NCBI RefSeq assembly: GCF_001758365.1
Contig: NZ_LZFO01000006.1
Coordinates: 1 to 64,000, forward strand
Direction: 5' to 3'
Source of the DNA: Clostridium acetireducens DSM 10703
Lineage (GTDB): Bacteria; Bacillota; Clostridia; Clostridiales; Clostridiaceae
Length of the DNA stretch: 64,000 nt
In this document: positions 45,888 to 54,708 of the stretch, in pieces
Numbering within the stretch: the first letter of the stretch is position 1
Layout of the letters: each line of letters starts with the position of its first letter
Notes under the pieces: model-generated
The model's database searches: none
Told to the model about the DNA's origin: nothing
What the model saw: the letters and a program-made list of their open reading frames with translations, nothing else
Translations under genes and position numbers: made by a program

Positions 45888-47033
45888 TTACTTAGCTAAT
45901 TGAGAATAAACAGTAAAATAACCCTCTACAAACATTTCATTTTCCATAAATTCTTTATATAAAGTATCTTCATAATTATTTTTTATATCCTGCATAATTC
46001 CCATTTTTAAATCTGCTGGGTACAATTGTAGAAATTCAGAAAATATACCAATTTCTCTATTTCTATCTTCTTTATCTTTTAAATAAATCAATGTATTTTT
46101 AGCTGTAAGATATAATCTTGAATGGCTTTCTTTATTCATTTTGTTCTTTAATTCTTCTGAAATAGTATCTTCTTTAAAAATATCTTCTGGTTTTATTAAA
46201 GGATTTTTATGATTTTGTAAAAAATTATAAAAATCTTGAGCTATAGCAACGCCTACATTACCCTTTACTACATTATAAAAAATTCTTGAAGGGAAATTAT
46301 CCTTCTCTTTAATATATACTTTATAAGCATCTGAAACTCTTTCCCAACTTCTTGGGGTAGCTTTAACAGATTCATTAGAATATGGTGTATGAAGATACTC
46401 TGGAAAACTGGCAATAAACTCAAGTATATCACTGTGAATTCTAACTTCTTCTCCAATACTTTCCATACCCCATCTAAGCCAAGTCTTAGCATCTGCATCC
46501 ATTTCTATCCATACAAAACGATTTTCTTGAGCAGGGTCCATATCTACTACTCCATAATCACTTTGAGAAAATTCTTCATATTTATTAGAAGGATTCATAG
46601 CTGCAATTATATACACATTATCTGGAAGTATATATCCATTTATTTCTCTATTTAATATAATATTCATAAGTTCTTGCTGTACACTATGTTCACATCTGTT
46701 TATTTCATCAATAAATAATAATATTTTTTTGTTTGGATTTTTCATTAAAACATTATCTATTTCTAATAACTTAGTATGAATTGCATATACTGTTTTCTTT
46801 TTATTAATTTTTTTGCCATTAAACTCTATAAAATAATCTTCAACTGTTGGAAGTCCCCCTATTTCTCCTTCTTTCAATAAGTTTCCATCTATATTTATAG
46901 AATAATAATCATCCTTTATTGCTAATTCTTTAACTAATGCAGTTTTTCCTATTCCACTTTCTCCAATTAATAAAGGTACTGCTCCACTCTTAATTACTAA
47001 TTCCACTGTCATTAATGCATCAAAAAAATTCAT
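45888..47033 (-). CDS. MoxR-type AAA+ ATPase
   Basis: A 381-residue AAA+ protein. Walker A is GESGIGKTALV (about 24-34), Walker B is ILLFIDEINRC near residue 103, sensor 1 is IIAAMNPSNKY and the arginine finger region is QENRFVWIEMD. MoxR ATPases work with VWA partners to remodel proteins or insert cofactors. Its neighbours on both sides are co-directional with gaps of 13-16 nt, which argues for a single complex. Confidence 0.9.
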   Translation of the reverse strand: MNFFDALMTVELVIKSGAVPLLIGESGIGKTALVKELAIKDDYYSINIDGNLLKEGEIGGLPTVEDYFIEFNGKKINKKKTVYAIHTKLLEIDNVLMKNPNKKILLFIDEINRCEHSVQQELMNIILNREINGYILPDNVYIIAAMNPSNKYEEFSQSDYGVVDMDPAQENRFVWIEMDADAKTWLRWGMESIGEEVRIHSDILEFIASFPEYLHTPYSNESVKATPRSWERVSDAYKVYIKEKDNFPSRIFYNVVKGNVGVAIAQDFYNFLQNHKNPLIKPEDIFKEDTISEELKNKMNKESHSRLYLTAKNTLIYLKDKEDRNREIGIFSEFLQLYPADLKMGIMQDIKNNYEDTLYKEFMENEMFVEGYFTVYSQLAK

Positions 47034-47046
47034 ACTTATCTTCTCC

Positions 47047-47826
47047 TTATACTGTTAATTTGTAATCTAATAAATACATTTTAGCTTTAGCACTACCGTA
47101 TTTATAAATAAATTTAACTTTATCAAATTCAATAGCATCGCATTCAATAAAATCTACTACATATTCTTTATTTATATCATTTTTAGCTAATTTGTCTTTT
47201 AAAATTGCTTCAGCTAATTCTAATGTATTTTTATCTTTTAAATATTTTAATATATTTATATTGTCTTCTATAAATATTTTCTTTTCTTCCTGACTTATAT
47301 CTCCAACAAATCTAATAGCATCAGCATTTTTCGCTATAGCCTCTCTCTTAACATCAAATGTTGGATTTTTTATATACTTTATTGCATTCCAAGCATTCTT
47401 CACAGCTGCCATTTGAACTTTTTCTGAAGGATCTTTTATATATTGTATAGAATCCCAATCTTTATTTACAGCTAAAAGTTGCAATTCTTCTGATATATTT
47501 TTTACATATTGAATAGCCCATCCTTTAGAATCTATAGCTTTTTTTATAACTCTTTCTGAAGGATTTTTTATTATTCTTAAATTATTCCATGCTTTTTCTA
47601 CTGCAAATAAGCACATATCCTCTGTTGGATTTTCTATGTATTCAAATACCCACACTTTCTTTTGTAAAGCTTTCCATTTAATCTCCTCAGATGGATTTTT
47701 CAAATGCTTTAATGTATCTGGATTTTTTTCTATTGCTTTGTATTGCATTTTTTCTGTTTGATTTTCTACTTTCCTTATAAAATAAGGATCTATAGAAATT
47801 CTATTTAATATTTCTTCTTCTGTCAT
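47047..47826 (-). CDS. Tandem helical-repeat protein of the MoxR operon
   Basis: A 259-residue cytoplasmic protein made of about eight repeats of roughly 23 residues, each with a variant of YIKNPSExVxxxAVxKxW (for example near residues 41, 64, 87, 110, 133 and 156). This resembles short-helix repeat proteins such as DUF4116-like sets, and suggests a protein-binding solenoid. It is first in the operon, before MoxR and the VWA protein, so it probably recruits the client. AAGGGGG precedes the ATG. Function inferred only. Confidence 0.7.
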   Translation of the reverse strand: MTEEEILNRISIDPYFIRKVENQTEKMQYKAIEKNPDTLKHLKNPSEEIKWKALQKKVWVFEYIENPTEDMCLFAVEKAWNNLRIIKNPSERVIKKAIDSKGWAIQYVKNISEELQLLAVNKDWDSIQYIKDPSEKVQMAAVKNAWNAIKYIKNPTFDVKREAIAKNADAIRFVGDISQEEKKIFIEDNINILKYLKDKNTLELAEAILKDKLAKNDINKEYVVDFIECDAIEFDKVKFIYKYGSAKAKMYLLDYKLTV

Positions 47827-47996
47827 TATTCTGTCCCCCTTTCTTTATGAACCTATTTCTTATATTAACACAAGTTTTTACAATTTTAAATATATGAATT
47901 TGTCTTTTATATATAAAATTTATCCTAATTATATTTAAAACATTATTAAAATCATCTTATTATTTAATAATATTTAACAAATAATAAATTATCAAC

Positions 47997-48026
47997 AAAA
48001 AGTGTGCTATTCACAAGCACACTTTT
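47997..48026 (-). terminator. Terminator of the GGDEF/EAL operon
   Basis: AAAAGTGTGCT and complement around an 8-nt loop, directly downstream of the GGDEF/EAL stop codon. Confidence 0.85.
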
Positions 48027-48032
48027 ATTAGC

Positions 48033-49811
48033 TTACATAGTATTATCATTTTTTATACTTTTGCGACTTAATTTTTCTTCTATTTCATATGCTGGAACTG
48101 GCTTTCCAAATAAATATCCCTGAACTTTATCACATTTTTTATTTTTTATTATATCAAATTGTTCTTCACTTTCTACTCCTTCTATGACTACATCTATTTT
48201 CATTTTATGTGCTAAAAGTATAACTCCATCTAATATAGCTTCTTCATTACTGCCCTTACTTATTTTATCCATAAAAGATTTATCTAATTTCAGTGTATTT
48301 ATAGGTAACTTTTTAAGATAGCTTAAAGAAGAACATCCAGTTCCAAAATCATCTAATGCAATTTTTATGCCCATTTTTTTTAACCTTTTAAGTAAACTTA
48401 TACTTTCTTCTAACCGTTTCATAACTTTTCTTTCTGTTATTTCTATTTCTAATAAATAAGGAGGCACTCCTGTTTTCTTTAATGCATTTTTGATAATCAT
48501 TTCAAAATTGCTTTGTTCCAATTGAATAGCAGAAACATTTATAGCTACAGAATTTAAAAAGTATCCTTTATCTATCCATTTTTTCATTTGCATACAACAG
48601 TTTTTTATAGTCCATTCACCTATAGGTATTATAAGACCTGATTCTTCTGCAACAGAAATGAAGTCATCTGGAAATATAATTCCTAAAAAAGGATTATTCC
48701 ATCTAAGCAAAGCCTCTAACCCTACTATTTTTTTAGTAAAAATATCTATTTGAGGTTGATAGTAAATTTCAAATTCATTATTTTTTAAAGCTCTTCTAAT
48801 GTCATTTTCAATTTTAGTTTTATAAGATATACTTTTATACATACTATTATTAAAAAATTTAAATTTATTTTTTTCTAATTCTTTTGCTTTATACATAGCA
48901 GTATCAGCATTTTTTAATAATATATTTTTATCTTGTCCATCATCAGGATATATAGCAACTCCTATGCTTGCAGAAGTATATAAGGTTATATTTCCAACAT
49001 TTATAGGTTTATCTAAGACTTTTGTAATTTTTTGTGCAACTTTAACACAATCTAATTTGCTATCTATATTTAATTGAAGTATAACAAATTCATCTCCTCC
49101 AAGCCTAGCAACCATATCATCTTTCGTAATAACATTTTTTAATCTTTTAGATACCTGTATTAAAAATTTATCGCCTATATCATGTCCATAAGTATCATTT
49201 ATATTTTTAAATTTATCCATATCTAAAAATATAACTGAAAATTTATTTTTTTCTAATATAGTTCTATTTAATGTTTCCATAAATAATTTTCTATTAGGAA
49301 GACCTGTAAGACTATCATAATACGCAAATTGTTTAACCTTTTCAAATAATATTTTATATCTTTTTTCACTTTCTTCTAATTCTTTTTTTGTATAATCTAA
49401 TTTTTTTATATAACTTTTAAGCTTCTTTACTCTCTCATATTGACTTGTAACATTCATTATTTGTATTAATATATATATATTTTTATTGTATTCTATTATA
49501 TTTACTTGCATGCTTTGCCTCAGTTCTTTATTTATATCTTTATTTTTAGAAGGTATAAAAGCTTTATGCAATACCCCTGAACAAAATCTACTTTCTCCAT
49601 TTTTTAAAGCATTTTTAAATATATCTATATACATATTATTCTTCAATAAAGGTGACACATCATATATCTTCTTACCTATTACTTCTTCTTTAATTTTTCC
49701 TGTAAAACTTTCAAGATATCCATTCCACATACATATTTCTAAATCTTTATTTAAAATTATAATTCCCTCGTTTAATTTGTCTAAAACATTTAAAAAAAAC
49801 AAATTATTCAT
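48033..49811 (-). CDS. PAS-GGDEF-EAL cyclic di-GMP enzyme
   Basis: A 592-residue protein with a PAS domain (residues 5-115), a short coiled coil, a GGDEF domain (about 160-320, ARLGGDEFVIL intact) and an EAL domain (about 340-585). All main EAL residues are visible: EALLRW, EITERKV, DDFGTGCSSLSYL, KLDKSF, EGVES and QGYLFGKP. It can therefore both make and degrade c-di-GMP in principle. Its start overlaps the CheC-like gene by 8 nt, so the output of this operon is probably c-di-GMP. Confidence 0.95.
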   Translation of the reverse strand: MNNLFFLNVLDKLNEGIIILNKDLEICMWNGYLESFTGKIKEEVIGKKIYDVSPLLKNNMYIDIFKNALKNGESRFCSGVLHKAFIPSKNKDINKELRQSMQVNIIEYNKNIYILIQIMNVTSQYERVKKLKSYIKKLDYTKKELEESEKRYKILFEKVKQFAYYDSLTGLPNRKLFMETLNRTILEKNKFSVIFLDMDKFKNINDTYGHDIGDKFLIQVSKRLKNVITKDDMVARLGGDEFVILQLNIDSKLDCVKVAQKITKVLDKPINVGNITLYTSASIGVAIYPDDGQDKNILLKNADTAMYKAKELEKNKFKFFNNSMYKSISYKTKIENDIRRALKNNEFEIYYQPQIDIFTKKIVGLEALLRWNNPFLGIIFPDDFISVAEESGLIIPIGEWTIKNCCMQMKKWIDKGYFLNSVAINVSAIQLEQSNFEMIIKNALKKTGVPPYLLEIEITERKVMKRLEESISLLKRLKKMGIKIALDDFGTGCSSLSYLKKLPINTLKLDKSFMDKISKGSNEEAILDGVILLAHKMKIDVVIEGVESEEQFDIIKNKKCDKVQGYLFGKPVPAYEIEEKLSRKSIKNDNTM

Positions 49812-50448
49812 ATTCTAATTCCTTCTTTATTTCATTAATTTTATCCATTAATTGAGTTATAGAGTTTAAACTAAAATTAGTTAATATAGCTCCTTGTATT
49901 TCTGTATCTTCTACTGTAAAGGATACATACATCAATATAAAATATACATCTTGCTTCTCTATAATCCTTTTTCTATATTCTATTATGTCAAATAATTCTA
50001 TTTCAGGAACAGTATATTGAAGTTTTGTATTTAAAAGATCTCCTATACCTCCCATAACTGAATTAAGTATAATATTTCCTATTTCTTTCATCACGTCAAA
50101 GTCAATATCATTAAAATTATTAAAATTTTCTTCCCCTAAATCTAAAAAATCATCCTCACCTAAGCAAAGAGATGTTAAAACTTTAATTTTATCTGTAGGA
50201 AAAACTAACTCTGCTTTGCCTGTAAATTCTTCACCAAAACTCAAAGATGATGACATCAAAGTACCTTTTAGAAATTCTGGAAATTTTTCTTTATTAATTT
50301 CACTTTTAAATTGAGGCAAAATAATATGCAACTCTGGCACAGATAAATTAATTCTTTTATTAATTATTTCTGATAATAATTTTGCAGCCCTTCCTACGTA
50401 TATATTCATTAATTCTTTTAATATATCATTTTGTTCTTTAGTAAGCAT
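49804..50448 (-). CDS. CheC-family phosphatase
   Basis: A 214-residue CheC-type protein with two copies of the catalytic helix: LKELMNIYVGRAAKLLSEII near residue 8 and VMKEIGNIILNSVMGGIGDL near residue 112, each with the conserved Glu and Asn and followed by VPE. CheC dephosphorylates CheY-P. Here it sits between a REC protein (4-nt gap upstream) and the c-di-GMP enzyme, so it probably resets that REC protein. Confidence 0.88.
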   Translation of the reverse strand: MLTKEQNDILKELMNIYVGRAAKLLSEIINKRINLSVPELHIILPQFKSEINKEKFPEFLKGTLMSSSLSFGEEFTGKAELVFPTDKIKVLTSLCLGEDDFLDLGEENFNNFNDIDFDVMKEIGNIILNSVMGGIGDLLNTKLQYTVPEIELFDIIEYRKRIIEKQDVYFILMYVSFTVEDTEIQGAILTNFSLNSITQLMDKINEIKKELEYE

Positions 50449-50452
50449 TTAG

Positions 50453-50812
50453 TCACCCCTTTATAAATTCACATACTTCCATAGCTTTTTCTTTATTAAA
50501 AGGTTTATTTATAAAACTAATAACTCCTAGACTTTTAACTTCTTCTTTAACAGATTTTTGCACATCTGCAGACATTACAAATATTTTAGAATCTTTATTA
50601 ATTTTTTTAATATTTGCTATTAATTCTTGCCCACTCATTTCAGGCATTAGCAAATCTATAAATGAAAAATCAGGATTTTGTTCTTTATAAATTTCTAATG
50701 CTTCTTTACCTGAAGTAGCTGTGTAAAATTCCACTTCTTTTAAGTATACTTTTAAAAGTCTTAATACACTTTTTTGAGCAAAGGCAGAATCGTCTACTAT
50801 CAATATTTTCAT
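50453..50812 (-). CDS. Single-domain response regulator (CheY-like)
   Basis: A 119-residue receiver. Acidic pocket VDDSA (Asp7, Asp8), phosphorylation site Asp53 (FIDLLMP), switch Ser in VMSADVQ and Lys in INKPFN are all present. There is no output domain, so it acts by protein contact. It lies between the Hpt gene and the CheC gene, giving a complete phosphorelay/phosphatase set. Confidence 0.93.
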   Translation of the reverse strand: MKILIVDDSAFAQKSVLRLLKVYLKEVEFYTATSGKEALEIYKEQNPDFSFIDLLMPEMSGQELIANIKKINKDSKIFVMSADVQKSVKEEVKSLGVISFINKPFNKEKAMEVCEFIKG

Positions 50813-50841
50813 TGCTATTCCTCCATATATGTAAACTTTTA

Positions 50842-51255
50842 TTAAATAAAGCTTTTTGAAAATTTTTCAATATCTTTTATAAGATTACTATTATCACTAG
50901 ATTTATAATTTTTATTTTTCAATTTTAAAGTTTCCCGTCTTATATAATCTATAGTATTAAGAAATATATCTGCTAAATTACTATAATCTATATTTTCAAT
51001 ATTGTTATCCCTTAAATAGCATATAATATCTTCTTCTAAATGCATTAATTTTACAATATTATCAAGCTCCATAGTCATAGAATTTCCTTTAATTGTATGA
51101 ATAATTCTAATTATCTTATCTATATAACCTTTCAAACTTTCTTCAATTTCTGCATTGATAATTAAATTTTCTAACTGATTTAATAATTCATTAGTTTCAA
51201 CTATATAGTCAATTATAATGCTATCACACTCTATGTGTTTGTCCAATTTCCACAC
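50842..51255 (-). CDS. Histidine phosphotransfer (Hpt) protein
   Basis: A 137-residue four-helix Hpt protein. The phosphorylated His53 is in IIHTIKGNSMTM, with the flanking helices (IVKLMHLEEDII) of a CheA P1-like domain. It has no kinase domain, so a separate histidine kinase must feed it. It is the first gene of the Hpt-REC-CheC-GGDEF/EAL operon. GGAGGTGT precedes the ATG. Confidence 0.85.
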   Translation of the reverse strand: MWKLDKHIECDSIIIDYIVETNELLNQLENLIINAEIEESLKGYIDKIIRIIHTIKGNSMTMELDNIVKLMHLEEDIICYLRDNNIENIDYSNLADIFLNTIDYIRRETLKLKNKNYKSSDNSNLIKDIEKFSKSFI

Positions 51256-51416
51256 ACCTCCATAAGTACATTTTTAATGCTTACTATGTAAAAATTTTCA
51301 TAAATATTTATATTAATTATAATCTAAAAGGTATTTTTGTCAAATTAAATGCCTTAACCCAAAAGTTTACATTAAAAATCAAAAATTTAATTACATTATA
51401 TATAATTATACCACTT

Positions 51417-51470
51417 TTATATTGTAAAAATTTATTTTAAATTAATTTAAAATAAATTTTTACAATATAA
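51417..51470. repeat. Perfect 54-bp palindrome
   Basis: TATATTGTAAAAATTTATTT continues to a centre of TTAATT and then its exact complement, without any mismatch or loop. It lies in the 300-nt region between the Hpt operon and the small protein gene. It is unrelated in sequence to the long quasi-palindromic elements. No T-tract, so it is not a standard terminator. The rest of 51256-51550 shows nothing else. Confidence 0.8.
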
Positions 51471-51550
51471 GTATTTAAACCTTAAATTTCTCTATTAAAA
51501 TAGATAATTTATAAATTTTAACAGTAATTTAAATTTTATGCATAAAAAAA

Positions 51551-51572
51551 TAGTGTTTCTTAGAAACACTAT
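51551..51572 (-). terminator. Terminator of the small basic protein gene
   Basis: TAGTGTTTCT-TAGAAACACTA preceded by an A-run on the plus strand (a T-run on the transcript), abutting the stop codon. Confidence 0.8.
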
Positions 51573-51730
51573 TAATAAGATTCATTGTCATTATTTCTCA
51601 TAGCTCTTGCCTTTGCATGTACTTGAGCATCATTACCAGTATCTAAATATCCTGTTTTTGAATTCATACTGTTAAAACTGTGTTGCTTCATAGATTTATT
51701 TTTACCTTTTATATTCTTTTTCTTACTCAT
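51572..51730 (-). CDS. Small basic 52-residue protein
   Basis: A short gene that is easily missed. It starts MSKKKNIKGKNKSMKQHSF, then has NSKTGYLDTGNDAQVHAKAR and ends NNDNESY. TTGGAGGAATGTT precedes the ATG and a clean terminator follows, so it is a real transcript unit. It is hydrophilic, with a lysine-rich start and no membrane helix; this composition is common in small spore-associated proteins, but I do not recognise the family. Confidence 0.7.
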   Translation of the reverse strand: MSKKKNIKGKNKSMKQHSFNSMNSKTGYLDTGNDAQVHAKARAMRNNDNESY

Positions 51731-51822
51731 AACATTCCTCCAAAAATTATTTGTATATTTATTGTTTCCTAATTAAATTTAGTTTATGTAATTATAATAC
51801 TTATATATTTTCACAGTAAATT

Positions 51823-51844
51823 AGGGTGCATTTAAATGCACCCT
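51823..51844 (-). terminator. Terminator of hom
   Basis: AGGGTGCATTT/AAATGCACCCT, a perfect 22-bp palindrome 12 nt past the hom stop codon. Confidence 0.85.
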
Positions 51845-51856
51845 ATAAAAGTGTTT

Positions 51857-53149
51857 TTATTTAAAAGTTTCTAATCTAATTATACTTTCTATCATATTTA
51901 CATTTCTTAAATTTTTTATTTTATTTAAAGCTTGTTTTAAGCTAGAATCTAAAGTATTATGTGTAAAGAACACTAAAGATACAAAACGTTCTCCCTTTCT
52001 TCTAGGTTTTTGTATTACAGACAATAGACTTACCTTGTTTTTTCCAAATACAGTAGCTATTCTAGCAAGTACTCCTGGTATATCTTCAACAGTAATTCTT
52101 ATATAATAACCACACTGTGTATCCTCTATAGGTTTAACTTTCTTTGTATCCATTTTTATACCATATTGTTTGCAAAAATCTAATTTTCTTCTTAATATAG
52201 TAATTATATCTGAAACTACTGCACTGCTAGTAGGCATTTCCCCAGTAGCATGACCATAAAATATTAAGTCTCCTACAGCATTTCCTCTAATAAAAATACC
52301 GTTATAACATCCATTAACATTAGCTAAAGGATGATTTATTGGTATCATAGCAGGATGTACTCTAAGCTCTAAAACCCCTTCTACTTCTTCTTTAGCTACT
52401 GCTAAAAGCTTTATAATATATCCAAATTCTTTTGCATAGTCAATATCTATTTGCTTTATGCTTTCTATTCCTTCTCTATATATAGAATTTATATCTACTT
52501 TTGTTTCAAAAGCTAATCTGGACAATATGGCTAATTTATACGCTGCATCATATCCACTAACATCTAATTTAGGATCCGATTCTGTAAATCCCATTTTTTT
52601 AGATTCTCTTAAAACTTTATCATATTCTAATTCTTCTGTACTCATTTTAGATAAAATATAGTTAGTAGTTCCATTTATTATTCCTATAATTCTCTCTATT
52701 TTATTTGCTGTCAAACTTTCGCTTAATCCCTCTATAATAGGTATTCCACCAGATACACTAGCCTCATAATAAAACATAACCTTATTTTTTTTTGCTTCCT
52801 CAAAAAGCTCTTCTCCATAAGTTGCTATTAGCATTTTATTAGCAGTTACTATATGTTTACCTTTTTTCATAGACTTTATTATATACTCTCTAGCAGGATC
52901 AATTCCACCCATTAATTCTACTATAATTTTTACATCTTCATCATTTAATATATCATCAAAATTAGTAGTTATAATTTCTTTATCTATTTCTATATTTCTA
53001 TCTTTATCTTTATTTTTTACCAAAACCTTTCCTACTTCAATTTCATATCCAGATCTTTGTGTAATCTGTTTTTTATTCATACTTAGCACTTTTAGTACTC
53101 CACAACCTACATTACCCATTCCTAATAGTGCTATTTTTACTTTGCTCAT
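51857..53149 (-). CDS. hom: Homoserine dehydrogenase
   Basis: A 430-residue NAD(P)-dependent homoserine dehydrogenase with a C-terminal ACT domain. The N-terminus KIALLGMGNVGCGVLKVL is the dinucleotide fold, VTANKMLIATYGEELF near residue 103 and GIINGTTNYILSKM near residue 157 are family motifs, and GVLARIATVFGKNKVSL near residue 360 begins the ACT domain, which in relatives gives threonine feedback. It reduces aspartate semialdehyde for Thr/Met synthesis. A reading 17 codons longer is rejected because GAGGAATTTTT precedes the ATG at 53149. Confidence 0.95.
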   Translation of the reverse strand: MSKVKIALLGMGNVGCGVLKVLSMNKKQITQRSGYEIEVGKVLVKNKDKDRNIEIDKEIITTNFDDILNDEDVKIIVELMGGIDPAREYIIKSMKKGKHIVTANKMLIATYGEELFEEAKKNKVMFYYEASVSGGIPIIEGLSESLTANKIERIIGIINGTTNYILSKMSTEELEYDKVLRESKKMGFTESDPKLDVSGYDAAYKLAILSRLAFETKVDINSIYREGIESIKQIDIDYAKEFGYIIKLLAVAKEEVEGVLELRVHPAMIPINHPLANVNGCYNGIFIRGNAVGDLIFYGHATGEMPTSSAVVSDIITILRRKLDFCKQYGIKMDTKKVKPIEDTQCGYYIRITVEDIPGVLARIATVFGKNKVSLLSVIQKPRRKGERFVSLVFFTHNTLDSSLKQALNKIKNLRNVNMIESIIRLETFK

Positions 53150-53329
53150 AAAAATTCCTCCTCTAATTTTTATGCTATTATTTTTTACAATTAAAGTCAA
53201 GTTATTTTATACCTTATTACTTTGTAATTTACTACTTTATATATTATACAAATAACTTTATATAAATCTAAATCTTATAAAATTAAAATTTTTTTGCATT
53301 TAAATTTATTAATTTCATAAAAAAAATTA

Positions 53330-53358
53330 CCCCATGATTAATATCATGGGGTTTTTTT
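53330..53358 (-). terminator. Terminator between queT and hom
   Basis: CCCCATGAT-TAAT-ATCATGGGG with A and T tracts on either side. It lies just after the queT stop codon, and the orientation suits queT. Confidence 0.85.
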
Positions 53359-53365
53359 ATAATTA

Positions 53366-53836
53366 TCAATATTTTAATATATTTACTACACTTTTATTTT
53401 TTAAAATTAATTTAAATACAGGGTATCCAATTAAAGTTACTACTAAAAATTGACCTATAGCTATATAAAATGTAGATATTAAAAAGGGTTGATTAAGTAC
53501 AAAATAAAGTTCTGCTCCTATAAAAACGGAATTTATAGCTGTTGGCCATATACTAGCTAAAAGTAAATTTTTTGTTTTACTAATCATATATACTGATATA
53601 AAAGTAGCAATAGTTCCTATAAACACATCAATTATACCTAAAGGACTATATAAATTTGATAAAGCACATCCTAGTACAAGTCCTGGTATATATACTGGAT
53701 CAATATATGCTAAAAGAGTCATTATCTCTGAAAACCTAAGTTGTATAGCTCCATAGCTTAATGGAGCTATGGCTACAGTAGCTACTACGTAAACTGCAGC
53801 TGTTATTGCTATTTTAGATAATTTTCTTGTATCCAC
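53366..53836 (-). CDS. queT: Queuosine precursor transporter QueT
   Basis: A 156-residue ECF-type membrane S-component with five or six helices. IAPLSYGAIQLRFSEIMTLL near residue 22 and GLVLGCALSNLYSPLGIIDV near residue 52 are the QueT signatures. It imports a queuosine precursor (preQ1 or preQ0) together with a shared ECF energising module, which is not in this window. The start is GTG at 53836 with AGGAGGGAG 11 nt upstream. A structured leader that may sense preQ1 lies directly upstream. Confidence 0.92.
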   Translation of the reverse strand: MDTRKLSKIAITAAVYVVATVAIAPLSYGAIQLRFSEIMTLLAYIDPVYIPGLVLGCALSNLYSPLGIIDVFIGTIATFISVYMISKTKNLLLASIWPTAINSVFIGAELYFVLNQPFLISTFYIAIGQFLVVTLIGYPVFKLILKNKSVVNILKY

Positions 53837-53851
53837 TATATTACTTCTCCC

Positions 53852-53915
53852 TCCTATACCAAATTTTTATTCAAGAAGTGGTTAGGCAAGGAACACTTCC
53901 AATTACCCTTCAATT
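53852..53915 (-). promoter_or_regulatory. Putative preQ1-type riboswitch upstream of queT
   Basis: On the minus strand GAAGTG and CACTTC form a stem whose loop contains TTCCTTGCC, followed by an A-rich tail (TTGAATAAAAATTTGG) that runs into the ribosome site AGGAGGGAG. A second pairing GGGTAA/TTGCCT would make a pseudoknot. Small size, A-rich tail and gene context fit a preQ1-I riboswitch, but the loop deviates from the consensus I know. Confidence 0.45.
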
Positions 53916-54030
53916 TTAACATGAAACTTTAGTTTTGTATATAAATATACAATTTACCTGAAAAATAATTTTATGATATAATATTTTAGTAAAATTATCT
54001 TTCAGGTAAGATTTTAAGGGGGTTTAATCA

Positions 54031-54708
54031 ATGCTATACTTTTTATTATCTGTAATAATTTTTTTATTATCAATTGAAATAATTACTGTATTATTTAAAC
54101 TTACAGGTTTATCTGAAGAAAAATCAAGATTTCAAGTTATTTCTTTATTAACTGGTTCAGGTTTTACTACAAAAGAAGCTGAATTAGTTACCCAACATCC
54201 TAAAAGACGTAAATTAGCACAAATAGTTATGCTTATAGGTTATATAGGTATTTTAACAAGTATTTCCTTCTTAGTAAACTTATTAAGAAAATCTGTTTCC
54301 TTTAAGGACTTAATTATACTAGCTATATTTTTTAGCTGCATACTTTTATTTTTAAGAAGCAAACCTTTAATGGCACTTTTAGACTGTATAATAGAAAAAA
54401 TTATATTAATAAAACATATAAAAGCAAAAATTAATGGAAGCATATATACATTAATCACTAGAGCAAAAGGATATGGTGTATATTCTATATTAATCGATGA
54501 TACTTCTTCTTTAATAGGAGTTCCACTAAAAGAATCAAATTTAAAACCTCATAATATATTAGTGCTAAATATAGATAAAGGAGATAAATTTATAGGATTT
54601 CCTAAAAGAGATTATGTTATAGAAAGTGGCGACAACTTATTAATTTACGGTAAAATATCAGAAATAATAAGAATATTTAATATAAATCATAAGAAAGTAC
54701 ACAAATAA
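54031..54708 (+). CDS. Membrane protein with C-terminal TrkA_C (RCK_C) domain
   Basis: A 225-residue protein with three membrane helices (residues 2-24, 71-88, 93-108) and a cytoplasmic TrkA_C domain from about 145 (YSILIDDTSSLIGVPLKESN, SGDNLLIYGKISEI). The region GLSEEKSRFQVISLLTGSGF after helix 1 resembles loops in small clostridial ion-channel-associated proteins. TrkA_C domains bind c-di-AMP or other ligands to control K+ transport. The 3' end (NINHKKVHK, stop at 54706) is also copied, inverted, on the far side of palindrome copy 4. Confidence 0.82.
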   Translation: MLYFLLSVIIFLLSIEIITVLFKLTGLSEEKSRFQVISLLTGSGFTTKEAELVTQHPKRRKLAQIVMLIGYIGILTSISFLVNLLRKSVSFKDLIILAIFFSCILLFLRSKPLMALLDCIIEKIILIKHIKAKINGSIYTLITRAKGYGVYSILIDDTSSLIGVPLKESNLKPHNILVLNIDKGDKFIGFPKRDYVIESGDNLLIYGKISEIIRIFNINHKKVHK

